DNA of 64,000 bases from assembly GCA_964589625.1 (NCBI GenBank), contig CAZPSH010000014.1, positions 1-64,000 on the forward strand. The letters run 5' to 3'. The translations under genes were made by a program, and so were the position numbers. Positions 8,485-17,710 of this stretch are shown here, in pieces (position 1 is the first letter of the stretch; every line of letters begins with the position of its first letter). Below the pieces are notes generated by a model. The model worked only from the letters and a program-made list of their open reading frames with translations, was not told where the DNA came from and did not search any database. This stretch comes from JBFLVU01 sp964589625. Its GTDB lineage: Bacteria; Acidobacteriota; UBA4820; DSQY01.

Positions 8485-11171
8485 GAGTGGGCTCCCGGGG
8501 GGCGGGGCGGGGGATCCGGTGGAGGAAGGCCCGCCTCAGGTAGTTCCACGACGAAAGCCGCGCCGCCTTCAGACCGGTTTGCGCTCCGGATGGCGCCCCC
8601 GTGGGCTTCGGCCACGGCACGGCAGATGGCGAGGCCCAGCCCCGCTCCCTCCACGCGCTCGGAGGCCCGGAAGAACTTCTCGAAGACGTGCGACTCCGCT
8701 CCCTTGGGGAGCCCCGGTCCCCTGTCCGCCACGGTGACGGTCACCCGTCCTTCCGAGGCCGTCGCCCGGATTTCCACGGGGCCCTTCGGCGCGTGGCGGG
8801 CCACGTTTTCGAACAGGTTGATGAACAGGTGCTCCACGAGCCGGGCGTCGATGGAAACCATGGGCAAGGATTCGGGGAGGTCCAGCAGGATCTCCCTCCC
8901 CTCTAGGCGGTTTCTGACCCGGTCCAGGGCGGCGCCGATCACTTCTTCCAGTGGTTGGGGCTCGCGGTTCAATGCCAGGGAGCCCGCCTGGAGGCGCGTC
9001 ATGTCCAGCAGATTGGCGACGAACCGGCTGAGGCGGAGAGATTCGTCGTAAACCGACTGGGCCAGCTCCCGAACCTCTTCGGGCTTCAAATTGCCGTCGG
9101 CGATGGAGCTGGAGGCGCCGACGATGGAGGCAAGCGGCGTCCGAAAATCATGGGAGAGCGAACTGAGCAAGTCGCTGCGCAAGCGCTCCGACTCCGCGTC
9201 CATCTGGGCCTTCCGCGCCCGTTCCGCCAGGAGGGCTCTCTCGAGCGCGAGGGCCGTCTGGTTCGAGGCGGCTTCGATTCGGTGACGGACCTCCGAGGGC
9301 TCCTCAGCCCGGTCCTTGGGCAGCCTGGCTCCCAGGACGCCCAGCACCTCGCCTGAGGCCCTCAGCGGGAGGTACAGCGCCTCGCTTCCCGGAAGCGTAT
9401 CGGTGTCCTGTCCGGCCGGCAATCCCCGCTGCAGGACCCATTTCACGACGGCCATCTCGCTTGCCCGGTAGGCGAAGGACGCGTCGCTGGAGGAAACGGT
9501 CTCGATCGGGGCATCGGGCAACGGCAGGAAGACGGCGCAGGGGAGGCCGTAACGGCCCGAGAGGTGCCGAACGGAGACGTCGGCCACGGCCTTGGCGTCC
9601 CGCGCCCTGGCAAGGTCCATCGTGAGCTCCGCCATGGCCTCCGTCCGCCGTTGAGCCTCCCGAGCCCTCCGGGCCTCCCGGCGCACCCGGGCGGCCAGGT
9701 TGCTCGTCAATAGGGCCACCGCGAGCATGACGGAGAAGGTGATGAGGTACTGCGAGTCGCTCACGCGGAAAGTCAAGTGGGGAGGGACGAACACGAAGTC
9801 GAACAGGGCCACGCTCAGCACGGAGGCGAAGACGGAGGGGCCCGTTCCGAGCCTCGTGGCCACGAGGATCACGCCGAGCAGGAAGACCATGGCGAGGTTC
9901 GTGGGCTCCACGAAGGGAGAGAGGAGGCCCGAGGCGACGGCAGATAGAGCCACAACGGCGGCGGCCTTGACGTAGGGCCTCCAAGATCGTCGTTCCGGGC
10001 GACGGAATCGGTGAAGCCTCTCCAGCCGCTCGTGGGCGGTGCCTCCCAAGATGTAGACGTCCAAGCCCTCGCTCTCCCGGATGAGGTCCTCCACGAACCT
10101 GCGGCGGGAGAGTCGCCACCACCCGGCGCGCGGGGGTTTCCCCAGGAGGATCTTGGTGACGTTTCTGGACCGGGCGAAGTTCAGGATCTCCTCGACGGTG
10201 TTTTCGGCCGATAGGGTAACGGCTTTTCCGCCGAGCTGTTCCACCAGCCGGAGCGTCCGCTGGAGCTGCTCCCGGTCCGCAGGGGGAATTCGATCGTGGG
10301 AGGAGGTCTCGACGTAGAGGCCGATCCAGTCCGCCCGGAGCCGCGCCGCCAGGGACCGGGCAGATCGCACCAAATGCTGGCCGTAGGGGCTAGCCCCCAG
10401 ACAGACCAGGATTCTCTCTTTGGCCGGCCAGGGTTCGCTGACGGCGTGGTCCTTGCGGTAGCGCTCCATCTGCACGTCCACCCGGTCCGCCGTCTTTCGA
10501 AGGGCCATCTCCCTCAGGGCGATGAGGTTGCCCGGCCGGAAGAAGTTCTCCAGCGCACGTTCCGCCAACTGGGGGAAGTAGACCTTCCCCTCCTTCAGGC
10601 GGAGGATCAGGTCGTCCGCCGTCAAGTCCACGAGTTCGACCTCATCCGCCTCCTCGAAGGCCGTGTCGGGCACGCGCTCGGAAATGGAGACCCCTGTGAC
10701 CTGGGCCACGGCTTCGTGAAGGCTCTCCAGGTGCTGAACGTTGAGCGTCGTGTAGACGCCGATGCCTGCAGAGAGCAGCTCCTGGGCGTCCTGCCACCTC
10801 TTGGCGTGGCGCGACCCGGGGGCGTTGGTGTGGGCCAGCTCGTCCAGGAGGACCAGCGCCGGCCTGCGGTCGAGGGCGGCATCCAGGTCGAATTCCGCGA
10901 GTTGTTTTCCCTTGTAGCTGAGGACCCTCGGGGGGATCCGCTCGAGTCCCTCGAGAAGCGCCTCCGTCTCTCTGCGCCCGTGGGTTTCGACCCACCCGGC
11001 CACCACGTCGAGCCCCTCGGATCGTCGGGCCCTGGCGGCCTCCAGCATGGCGTAGGTTTTCCCCACGCCCGGGGCGGACCCGAAAAAGATCTTCAGGCGC
11101 CCTCTCCGGGATCGGACCTCGTCGGACTGGATCCGTTCCAGGAGTTCGTCCGGGTCGGGCCGGTCGTCCAT
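8481..11171 (-). CDS. kdpD: KdpD, K+-sensing histidine kinase
   Basis: An 896-residue sensor kinase with the full KdpD architecture. The N-terminal KdpD domain carries the Walker-type GSAPGVGKTYAML (about 31-43) and LLDELAHTNAPGSRH. A Usp-like domain follows (about 250-370), then four DUF4118 membrane helices (about 400-495), a GAF-like region (about 530-640), HisKA with SLSHDFRTPLAS, and HATPase (INLFENVARHAP, VADRGPGLPKG). Start ATG 11171 is preceded by GGAGGG. It lies 58 nt after kdpC and is coupled to kdpE. It responds to low K+ or ionic stress and phosphorylates KdpE. Confidence 0.96.
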   Translation of the reverse strand: MDDRPDPDELLERIQSDEVRSRRGRLKIFFGSAPGVGKTYAMLEAARARRSEGLDVVAGWVETHGRRETEALLEGLERIPPRVLSYKGKQLAEFDLDAALDRRPALVLLDELAHTNAPGSRHAKRWQDAQELLSAGIGVYTTLNVQHLESLHEAVAQVTGVSISERVPDTAFEEADEVELVDLTADDLILRLKEGKVYFPQLAERALENFFRPGNLIALREMALRKTADRVDVQMERYRKDHAVSEPWPAKERILVCLGASPYGQHLVRSARSLAARLRADWIGLYVETSSHDRIPPADREQLQRTLRLVEQLGGKAVTLSAENTVEEILNFARSRNVTKILLGKPPRAGWWRLSRRRFVEDLIRESEGLDVYILGGTAHERLERLHRFRRPERRSWRPYVKAAAVVALSAVASGLLSPFVEPTNLAMVFLLGVILVATRLGTGPSVFASVLSVALFDFVFVPPHLTFRVSDSQYLITFSVMLAVALLTSNLAARVRREARRAREAQRRTEAMAELTMDLARARDAKAVADVSVRHLSGRYGLPCAVFLPLPDAPIETVSSSDASFAYRASEMAVVKWVLQRGLPAGQDTDTLPGSEALYLPLRASGEVLGVLGARLPKDRAEEPSEVRHRIEAASNQTALALERALLAERARKAQMDAESERLRSDLLSSLSHDFRTPLASIVGASSSIADGNLKPEEVRELAQSVYDESLRLSRFVANLLDMTRLQAGSLALNREPQPLEEVIGAALDRVRNRLEGREILLDLPESLPMVSIDARLVEHLFINLFENVARHAPKGPVEIRATASEGRVTVTVADRGPGLPKGAESHVFEKFFRASERVEGAGLGLAICRAVAEAHGGAIRSANRSEGGAAFVVELPEAGLPPPDPPPRPPGAHS

Positions 11172-11229
11172 TCGCCCTCCACGTCGCCCGCGATCACGTC
11201 CCCATTATGCCACGTGGGGGCGAAGCCCC

Positions 11230-11805
11230 TCAGGGGTAGCGCTCGTCCAAAGCCAGGTTCAATTCCAGCACGTTGACTCGGCGCTCCCCCAACACTCCCC
11301 ACGTCCGTCCCTCCACGCGGGCCTCCACCAGCGCGCGGATCGCTTCCTCGGATACGCCCCGGGCCTTCGAAACGCGGCGGACCTGGAAGAAGGCGGCGTC
11401 GGGGCTGATGTGAGGATCGAGTCCGCTCGCCGACGCCGTGACCAGGTCCACGGGGACGGGCGAGGGGTTCTCCGGGTCAGCCGCACGCAGGGCCTCGAGT
11501 CGACTTTCCACGGCGGTCAGGAGGGCGGGGTTCGCCGGCCCGAGGTTCGAACCCGCCGAGAGGGAGGGATTGCAGGGAAAGGGAAGGGTCGCCGAGTCCC
11601 GGCCCCAGAAGTGGGCGGGATCCGAATAGTGCTGTCCGAGCAGGGACGAGCCGACCGCGCGGCCCCCGCGGAGGACGATGCTCCCCGAAGCCCTGCGGGG
11701 GCACACCAGGGCCGCCAGGCCCGTCACGGCCAGAGGGTAGGCCACCCCCGTCAGGAGGGTCAGGACTCCGACGGTCAGCACCGCAGATAACCCGTTCCGG
11801 TTCAT
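11230..11805 (-). CDS. kdpC: KdpC, K+-transporting ATPase subunit C
   Basis: 191 residues with one N-terminal membrane helix (about 7-30) and the periplasmic KdpC domain: GSSLLGQHYSDPAHFWGR, NPSLSAGSNLGPANPALL, and the C-terminal DPHISPDAAFFQVRRVSKARG block. It stabilises the KdpFABC complex and aids K+ delivery. Start ATG 11805 lies 8 nt after the kdpB stop. The same frame stays open far upstream, but that part is antiparallel to kdpB coding and is noise. Confidence 0.95.
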   Translation of the reverse strand: MNRNGLSAVLTVGVLTLLTGVAYPLAVTGLAALVCPRRASGSIVLRGGRAVGSSLLGQHYSDPAHFWGRDSATLPFPCNPSLSAGSNLGPANPALLTAVESRLEALRAADPENPSPVPVDLVTASASGLDPHISPDAAFFQVRRVSKARGVSEEAIRALVEARVEGRTWGVLGERRVNVLELNLALDERYP

Positions 11806-11813
11806 CCGCCGCC

Positions 11814-13886
11814 TCACGCCAGGTGGAGGGCCGCGAGGGCCATGTCGATGAGTTTGATGCAGGGAAAGGGGAGGACCAGGCCGCCCAAGCCGTACCGGAG
11901 GAGGTTGCGGCCCAGGAGCGCCTTGGCGGTGGAAGGCCGGTACTCGATTCCCCGCAGGGACAGAGGGATGAGCGCCACGATGATCAGGGCGTTGAAAAGG
12001 ACGGCGGAGAGCACGGCGCTCCGAGGAGTGGCCAGGTGCATGACGTTCAGGACGGCGAGTCCCGGGTAGGTTGTGGCGAAGGCCGCGGGAAGGATGGCGA
12101 AGTACTTCGCGAGGTCGTTGGCGATGGAGAAGGTGGTGAGCGCCCCGCGGGTCATGAGGAGTTGCTTCCCGATGGAGACGATTTCCAGGAGTTTCGTGGG
12201 GTTCGAGTCCAGATCCACCATGTTTCCCGCCTCCTTGGCCGCCTGGGTGCCCGAGTTCATGGCCACGGCCACGTCCGCCTGCGCCAGCGCCGGGGCGTCG
12301 TTGGTGCCGTCTCCGGTCATAGCCACCATGTGGCCCCTGGACTGGAGGTCCCGGATGAGGGAGAGCTTGGTCTCCGGCGTCGCCTCGGAGAGAAAGTCGT
12401 CCACGCCGGCCTCGGCGGCGATGGCGGCCGCGGTCAGAGGATTGTCCCCCGTGATCATCACCGTGCGGATGCCGATGCGCCGAAACTCCATGAATCGCTC
12501 GCGGATCCCGCCCTTGACGATGTCCTTCAGGTGAACGACGCCCAGCACCGCCGGCCCGTCCGAGACCACGAGGGGGGTTCCGCCTTCCCTGGCCACACGA
12601 TCCACGGCGCTCCGCACATCCTCCGGCACCGCACCGCCCAACTCCGCCACGTGGGTTTCCAAGGCGTCTGCCGCCCCCTTCCGGATCTGCCTTCCGTCCA
12701 GGTTGACCCCGCTCATGCGGGTGTAGGCGCTGAAGGGGACGAAGGTGGCGCCCAGCGCGCGCAGGTCCCTCCCCCGAAGGCCGAAGCGCTCCTTTGCCAG
12801 CACGACGATGCTCCGGCCTTCGGGGGTCTCGTCGGCGAGAGAGGCGAGTTGGGCGGCATCGGCAAGGGCCTCCTCGGTGATGCCGGCGGCGGGGACGAGA
12901 TCCACGGCCTCGCGGTTCCCGAGGGTGATCGTCCCGGTTTTGTCGAGGAGGAGGACGTCCACGTCCCCGGCCGCCTCGACGGACCTTCCAGACAGGGCGA
13001 TCACGTTCGCCTGGATGAGGCGGTCCATGCCGGCGATGCCGATGGCCGACAGAAGGCCACCGATGGTGGTCGGGAGGAGGCACACCAGGAGGGCAAGAAG
13101 GGTGGCCAGCGGGACCACCGCCCCTGCCCCGGCCGAGCGCGCGGCGTACAGCGAAAAGGGAAGGAGCGTGACGGTGACCAGAAGGAAGATAATGCTCATC
13201 GCGGCCAGGAGGATGTCCAGGGCGATCTCCGTAGGGGTCTTCTGGCGCTTTGCCCCTTCCACGAGGGAAATCATCCGGTCCAGAAACGTTTGCCCGGGAT
13301 CCGCCGTGACTCTGACGACGAGCCAGTCTGACAGGACGAGGGTTCCGCCGGTCACCGCGTCCCGGTCTCCGCCGGCTTCGCGGATGACGGGAGCGCTCTC
13401 GCCGGTGATGACCGCCTCGTTCACGGAGGCGACGCCCTCGACGACCTGGCCGTCGCAGGGGATCTCGTCTCCCGCTTCAACGAGAACGGCCTCGCCCCTC
13501 TTGAGTTCGGCGGAGTTGGTGAGCGTGTACGGGGATCCTTTGCGCGCCTCGGCCAGGACTTTGGCGGGGACCTGGCGTCGCGATCTTTTGAGGGCGGCCG
13601 CCTGGGCCTTTCCGCGCCCTTCCGCCAAGCCCTCCGCGAAGTTGGCGAAGAGCACGGTGAACCAGAGTCCAAGCGCCACGGCCAGAACGTACGGCAGGGG
13701 GGCCTCCCCGGGTTCCCAAAGGGTCTGCACCACGAGAAGAGTGGCGAAGGCGGCGCCTGCCTCCACCACGAACATCACCGGGTTCCTCGCCATCTGGCGG
13801 GGAGACAGCTTCAGGAGCGAGTCGAACAGTGCCCGCCGCACGAGGAGAAAATCGAACAGGGGCGCGTGGCGTCGGGGGTGGCTCAT
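11814..13886 (-). CDS. kdpB: KdpB, P-type ATPase subunit
   Basis: 690 residues, the ATP-hydrolysing subunit of the high-affinity K+ pump. Key motifs are the actuator ITGESAP, the phosphorylation motif LLDKTGTITLG (Asp near residue 315), the nucleotide domain KGAADAL, the hinge MITGDNPLTAAAIA and TGDGTNDAPALAQADVAVAMNSG. Three membrane segments flank the soluble part near residues 35-90, 225-275 and 580-690. The gene sits 22 nt after kdpA and 8 nt before kdpC. All catalytic motifs are intact. Confidence 0.97.
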   Translation of the reverse strand: MSHPRRHAPLFDFLLVRRALFDSLLKLSPRQMARNPVMFVVEAGAAFATLLVVQTLWEPGEAPLPYVLAVALGLWFTVLFANFAEGLAEGRGKAQAAALKRSRRQVPAKVLAEARKGSPYTLTNSAELKRGEAVLVEAGDEIPCDGQVVEGVASVNEAVITGESAPVIREAGGDRDAVTGGTLVLSDWLVVRVTADPGQTFLDRMISLVEGAKRQKTPTEIALDILLAAMSIIFLLVTVTLLPFSLYAARSAGAGAVVPLATLLALLVCLLPTTIGGLLSAIGIAGMDRLIQANVIALSGRSVEAAGDVDVLLLDKTGTITLGNREAVDLVPAAGITEEALADAAQLASLADETPEGRSIVVLAKERFGLRGRDLRALGATFVPFSAYTRMSGVNLDGRQIRKGAADALETHVAELGGAVPEDVRSAVDRVAREGGTPLVVSDGPAVLGVVHLKDIVKGGIRERFMEFRRIGIRTVMITGDNPLTAAAIAAEAGVDDFLSEATPETKLSLIRDLQSRGHMVAMTGDGTNDAPALAQADVAVAMNSGTQAAKEAGNMVDLDSNPTKLLEIVSIGKQLLMTRGALTTFSIANDLAKYFAILPAAFATTYPGLAVLNVMHLATPRSAVLSAVLFNALIIVALIPLSLRGIEYRPSTAKALLGRNLLRYGLGGLVLPFPCIKLIDMALAALHLA

Positions 13887-13908
13887 CGGCGTCCTCTCTG
13901 TCGCGCGA

Positions 13909-15702
13909 TCACTTGAAATGGGTCACGTATTCCGCAATGGGCCCCAAGGCCAACGCCGGAAAGAACGTAAGCCCGCCCACGATGACCACGACGGCGAGAA
14001 GCCAGGCCACGAACAGCGGCGAATCCGTGGGAAGGGTACCCGGGCTTGCGGGGGTGACCTTCTTGCGTGCCAGCGAGCCCGCGAGGGCGAGCACGGGAAT
14101 CTTGACGAGGAATCGGCCTGCGAGCATGGCCAGGGCGAGGGCCACATTGTAGAAAGGGGTGTCGCCGCTCAGGCCCGCGAAGGCGCTGCCGTTGTTGTTT
14201 CCGCAGGAGGAGAAGGCGTACAAAATCTCGCTGAAGCCACGGGTGCCCGGATTCAAGGGGCCCGCCGCGCCGGCCTCGGTGACGCTCGCCACAGCCGTCC
14301 CGAGGAGCACCACGAGCGGCATGGAGAGGATTCCGAGTGAGGCCATCTTCATGTCGTACGGTTCGATCTTCTTGCCCAGGTACTCGGGGGAGCGCCCGAC
14401 CATGAGGCCCGCGGCGAAGACCGCCACCACGACGAAGAGGAGCATGCCGTACAGCCCCGAACCCACTCCGCCAAGGGCCACCTCGCCCAATTGCATGAGG
14501 AACAGGGGGACGAGACCCCCCAACGGTGTGTACGAATCATGCATGGAGTTCACCGCGCCGCAGGAAGTGGCCGTGGTGAGCGAGGCCCACGCGGCCGAGC
14601 CGGTTGCTCCGAAGCGGACTTCCTTTCCCTCCATGTTTTCGCCCGGGAGAATGGGGGCGGCGCCCGTTTCGCCCCCGAGACGCATCAGGAGAGGATTCCC
14701 GGCCCGCTCCTGCTGAACACAGAAGACCATGGGGAGGACGAGGAGGACGAGCATGGCCGACAAGACGGCCCATCCCTGCCGGGCGTCGCCGACGGCGATA
14801 CCGAAGGTCAAGCAGAGTCCCGCGCCGATGATCCCCATGGCCAGCATCTGCAAGAAATTGGAGAGGGGCGTCGGATTCTCGAAGGGATGGGCCGCATTCG
14901 CGTTGAAGAACCCACCGCCGTTGGTTCCGAGGTCCTTGATGGCCACCTGGGAAGCCACGGGCCCGAGAGGGATCACATATCCGGACCCGGGAGAGTCGGG
15001 CACCCGCTCGGATCCGATTGGTGCCGTATCATCCGGCGCGTTGGCCCCGGATGCATGGTGCTCCGACTCGAGCGGAGAAACGACGAGGGATCCGCATAAG
15101 GTCTGAACAACGCCCTGGGAGACCAATGCGGGGGCAAGGACGAGCGACAGCGGCAGAAGTACGTACAGGACCGTTCTCACGACGTCGACCCAGAAGTTCC
15201 CGAGGGTGTCCGAGCGCCGCCGCGCGAAGCCGCGGACGAGGGCCGCGAGGACGGCCATCCCTGAAGCGGCAGAGAGAAAATTTTGGGACGTGAGCCCTAC
15301 CATCTGGGACAGGTGGCTCAGCGTGCCCTCGCCGGCGTAGTTCTGCCAGTTTGTGTTCGTCACGAAGCTTACGGCCGTGTTGAAGGCAAGAAACGGCGGC
15401 ACCGACTTCAGGTGCAGGGGGTTGAGCGGAAGCCAGGCCTGGGCCCTCAGGAGCCCGTAGAGAGCCAGCAGGCCCACGAGGTGGAAGAGGACCATGCTCT
15501 TGGCGTATTCCTTCCAGCCCATCTCGCTCCTGGCGTCGATGCCGCATGCCCTGTAAAGGAGGCGCTCAAGGAGGCCGAACGGCCCGTCCGGGTCTGGGAA
15601 CCCTCCGTCGTACACTCGGGCCATGTACGCGCCCAGAGGTTTGGCCAGGGCGATGAGAAGGCCGACGAGGAGCGCCATCTGGAGAAGGCCCGCAGTGGTC
15701 AT
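13909..15702 (-). CDS. kdpA: KdpA, K+-binding and translocating subunit
   Basis: 597 residues with about ten membrane helices. The selectivity-filter-like loops of the four pseudo-repeats are recognisable: VSFVTNTNWQNY, LGTNGGGFFNANAAHPFENP, ATSCGAVNSMHDSYTPLGG and SSCGNNNGSAFAGL. ATG 15702 overlaps the kdpF stop as ATGA. Family length is about 560-600, so it is complete. Confidence 0.97.
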   Translation of the reverse strand: MTTAGLLQMALLVGLLIALAKPLGAYMARVYDGGFPDPDGPFGLLERLLYRACGIDARSEMGWKEYAKSMVLFHLVGLLALYGLLRAQAWLPLNPLHLKSVPPFLAFNTAVSFVTNTNWQNYAGEGTLSHLSQMVGLTSQNFLSAASGMAVLAALVRGFARRRSDTLGNFWVDVVRTVLYVLLPLSLVLAPALVSQGVVQTLCGSLVVSPLESEHHASGANAPDDTAPIGSERVPDSPGSGYVIPLGPVASQVAIKDLGTNGGGFFNANAAHPFENPTPLSNFLQMLAMGIIGAGLCLTFGIAVGDARQGWAVLSAMLVLLVLPMVFCVQQERAGNPLLMRLGGETGAAPILPGENMEGKEVRFGATGSAAWASLTTATSCGAVNSMHDSYTPLGGLVPLFLMQLGEVALGGVGSGLYGMLLFVVVAVFAAGLMVGRSPEYLGKKIEPYDMKMASLGILSMPLVVLLGTAVASVTEAGAAGPLNPGTRGFSEILYAFSSCGNNNGSAFAGLSGDTPFYNVALALAMLAGRFLVKIPVLALAGSLARKKVTPASPGTLPTDSPLFVAWLLAVVVIVGGLTFFPALALGPIAEYVTHFK

Positions 15703-15791
15703 TGGAGCCTCTCGGGCTTGAGGAGGGCGAAGAGGAGGTAACCGAGCAGGACGGCGGCCGCCGCCGCTCCCAGGGCCTGCATTCCGCTCAT
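15699..15791 (-). CDS. kdpF: KdpF, small K+-ATPase subunit
   Basis: A 30-residue single-helix peptide (MSGMQALGAAAAAVLLGYLL, then FALLKPERLQ). The GYLLFALLKPE end matches the usual KdpF pattern GYL-x-YALL-x-PE. It couples to kdpA by ATGA at its 3' end and to the preceding 43-residue ORF by ATGA at its 5' end. It is commonly missed by gene callers because of its size. Confidence 0.88.
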   Translation of the reverse strand: MSGMQALGAAAAAVLLGYLLFALLKPERLQ

Positions 15792-15919
15792 GGCTTGCTC
15801 CACCTGTTTCCGGGATCTTCGCGGGACCATTCCTCCCAGCCCCTTTTCCCCCACCTGTGCAGGGAGTAGATGATCAGTAGCCCTACCAGCGAAACCGCGA
15901 CGGTCTGGATGGTGATCAT
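15788..15919 (-). CDS. Small predicted membrane protein (43 aa) upstream of kdpF
   Basis: ATG 15919 opens a 43-residue frame with one hydrophobic helix (residues 3-20, TIQTVAVSLVGLLIIYSL) and a basic, Trp-rich cytoplasmic-type tail with four Trp (HRWGKRGWEEWSRED...). Its TGA overlaps the kdpF ATG as ATGA, the coupling style used throughout the operon. It starts 9 nt after the stop of the 26-residue ORF. I do not recognise a family. The coupling and helix support a real product, possibly an accessory subunit of KdpFABC; this is inference. Confidence 0.55.
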   Translation of the reverse strand: MITIQTVAVSLVGLLIIYSLHRWGKRGWEEWSREDPGNRWSKP

Positions 15920-15928
15920 GGCTTCGGC

Positions 15929-16009
15929 CTACAGCCTGTCCAGGCCGTCCACAAGGGACCAAAGAAGGTAGAAGATGACGAGGATCAAGGCGATCAGCGC
16001 GGCGTCCAC
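15929..16009 (-). CDS. Very small membrane peptide (26 aa) heading the kdp operon
   Basis: GTG 16009 follows a strong Shine-Dalgarno (AAGGAGGAAGG, ending about 5 nt upstream). It encodes 26 residues, almost entirely one hydrophobic helix (ALIALILVIFYLLWSLVDG) ending in DRL. From memory, single-helix peptides ending in a G-x-D/E-x-L pattern occur just upstream of kdpF in several other phyla, but no family is named here. The ribosome site and operon position are the evidence for expression. Confidence 0.55.
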   Translation of the reverse strand: MDAALIALILVIFYLLWSLVDGLDRL

Positions 16010-16257
16010 GGGGCCTTCCTCCTTACATCCACGCAGATCATGGGTCCGGATGCGTCAAGAAGGTGCAAAGGAGGGGCGCGCGGGCGTCAGGAAAGGGTCA
16101 AGACGGAAGACCCGGCGGGGAGGGCCGTGCCGAAAGGGGCGCGCGTACGGGAGGACCACCTTCGGGGGACGAAGTTGGTACCGGGGAGGGACCCTGGAAA
16201 CGCGGCCTGGCGGGCTGTGGAGGAACTCGCGGTCGAAGCGATTCGTTCACCAGCCTG
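16010..16257 (-). promoter_or_regulatory. Probable kdp operon control region
   Basis: This 248-nt non-coding stretch precedes the first kdp ORF. On the minus strand it contains three related short motifs close together: TTGACCC, CTGACGC and TTGACGC (about 16025-16110). The last could be a -35 box with only a weak -10 (TGCGTG) 17 nt on. No AT-rich KdpE box of the enteric type and no c-di-AMP (ydaO) riboswitch fold is recognisable by eye. Confidence 0.3.
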
Positions 16258-16263
16258 CTAGAG
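16246..16263 (-). repeat. TAGCAGGCTGSTGAA-type short repeat, copy 1
   Basis: Minus-strand CTCTAGCAGGCTGGTGAA covers the TAG stop of the PLP-enzyme gene. Related copies lie at 22061-22079 and 44942-44962. The motif resembles a short dispersed repeat often seen near gene ends in other bacteria; its function is unknown. Confidence 0.35.
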
Positions 16264-17562
16264 GGCCGAGAGGGCCTCCTCGAGGTCGGCCATGATGTCG
16301 TCGGCGCGCTCGATCCCGATGCTGATGCGGATCCCGCCCGGGTCCAGGCCCGCGGCCACTTGCGCCTCCACGGGAAGGGGCGCGTGGGTCATGGAGGCGG
16401 GGTGTTCGATGAGGGTCCGGATCTGTCCCAGGGAGACCGCCAGGGTCACCGATAGGGCGTGGTCGGCCAGGTGGTCCATCATCTTCCGGCCGTTTTCCCG
16501 CGCCTGCTCGGGGGTGCCCTTGAGGATGAAGTAGATCATGATGCCCGGCGCGAAGTTTCCGTCGGGATCGAGCATCTGCTTCCGGGCAAGGGTGTGCTGG
16601 GGGTGGGTCGGCAGTCCCGGGTAGAGAACCTTCGCCACCGCGGGGTGTCCCTCGAGGTAGCGGGCCACTTTGGTGGCCGTTTCGATCTGCTGGCGGGACC
16701 TAAGGGCGAGGGTCGGAAGCCCGTACACGAGGGGCGGCCAGGCGTCCTTGGGGGCGAGGGGAGCGCCGAAGTCCTTGCGGAAGAGGAGGACGTCGGGCTC
16801 GAGCAGGCGCGGGCCCACCCATACGCCGCCCATGTCCGTCCCGAAGCCTCCCACGTTCTTGGTCAGGGAGGCCACCACCACGTCGGCCCCCAGGGTGATG
16901 GGGCGCTGGCAAAAGGCCGTGGCGAAGGTGTTGTCCACGACGACGAAGATCTTGCGCTTCTTGGGATTCCGCGCGGCGTTGGCCCGGTCCACGGCCTGCC
17001 GAATTGAGGCGAGGTCCACGATTTCCAGGATGGGGTTGCTAGGGGTTTCGAAATAGAGGGCCACCACCTCCTCGGTCATCATGCGCTCGATGGCCGCCAC
17101 GTCCTTCATGTCCACGAACTTCACGGTGATTCCGAAGCGGGGAAGCCAATTGGCCATGAGGGAGTAGGTGCAGCCGTACATGGTCCGGTGGGCGAGGACC
17201 GTGTCGCCCGCTTTGGCGAGAACGCCCAAACTGGCCGTGATGGCCCCCATCCCGGTTGCGAAGCAGACGGCGCACTCCCCCTCCTCGGCGGCCGCCAGGT
17301 TGTCCTCGAGCATGGAGCGGCTGGGCTCGTCGAGGCGGTCGTAAATGTAGATGGGGGGCTGGGTATGGCGGTTGAGCTCCGGGTTGGCGAACGCCAGGAA
17401 CCCCTGGGCGCCTCGCTCGGCGCTTTCCAACCGATAGGCGGCCGAGGCGGAGATGGGGGGGACGATGTGGTCCCGGTAGTCCCAGTGTGGCGAGTGGAAG
17501 TCCCCGTGGATGAGGCGGGTTTCCTTGTGGTACGCGCGCTTCTTGTCTTTCCGGGCGGTCAT
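16258..17562 (-). CDS. Cys/Met-metabolism PLP-dependent enzyme (gamma-lyase/gamma-synthase type)
   Basis: 434 residues of the trans-sulfuration family (cystathionine gamma-synthase, cystathionine or methionine gamma-lyase, O-acetylhomoserine sulfhydrylase). Visible are YDRLDEPSRSMLEDNLAAAE, the cofactor-stacking region FATGMGAITASL and MYGCTYSL, PLP-binding Asp in VVDNTFAT, and the Schiff-base Lys in VASLTKNVGGFG. The C-terminal lobe ends in SIGIERADDIMADLEEAL. The usual YSR is YDR here and the N-terminus has an insertion around HWDYRDHIVPPISA, so the substrate is left open. ATG 17562 is preceded by GAGGAGG; an upstream ATG (17586) lacks a site. It stands alone, divergent from the radical-SAM gene. 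Confidence 0.85.
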   Translation of the reverse strand: MTARKDKKRAYHKETRLIHGDFHSPHWDYRDHIVPPISASAAYRLESAERGAQGFLAFANPELNRHTQPPIYIYDRLDEPSRSMLEDNLAAAEEGECAVCFATGMGAITASLGVLAKAGDTVLAHRTMYGCTYSLMANWLPRFGITVKFVDMKDVAAIERMMTEEVVALYFETPSNPILEIVDLASIRQAVDRANAARNPKKRKIFVVVDNTFATAFCQRPITLGADVVVASLTKNVGGFGTDMGGVWVGPRLLEPDVLLFRKDFGAPLAPKDAWPPLVYGLPTLALRSRQQIETATKVARYLEGHPAVAKVLYPGLPTHPQHTLARKQMLDPDGNFAPGIMIYFILKGTPEQARENGRKMMDHLADHALSVTLAVSLGQIRTLIEHPASMTHAPLPVEAQVAAGLDPGGIRISIGIERADDIMADLEEALSAL

Positions 17563-17651
17563 TCCCGAGCCCTCCTCGGCGCCCATTCTACTCCAGTCGC
17601 CGGACCGCGCCAGGGACTTGCGGCTCCGGGGCCGGGGCGTGGGGCAAAATG

Positions 17652-17660
17652 TGCTATGTT
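17652..17660 (+). promoter_or_regulatory. Extended -10 promoter candidate for radical-SAM gene
   Basis: TGC-TATGTT gives an extended -10 with no good -35 at 17 nt. The predicted start near 17667 leaves a 44-nt leader before GTG 17711. Confidence 0.35.
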
Positions 17661-17710
17661 GAGGCGCTGTTTCCGGGCGCGGCGGTCCGGATGGAAAGGG
17701 CGAGCGGGTC

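Noticed and set aside
16010..16257. A c-di-AMP (ydaO) riboswitch or enteric KdpE box upstream of kdp
   Set aside because: The region lacks the conserved ydaO core and AT-rich KdpE sequence by eye. A covariance-model search would settle it.
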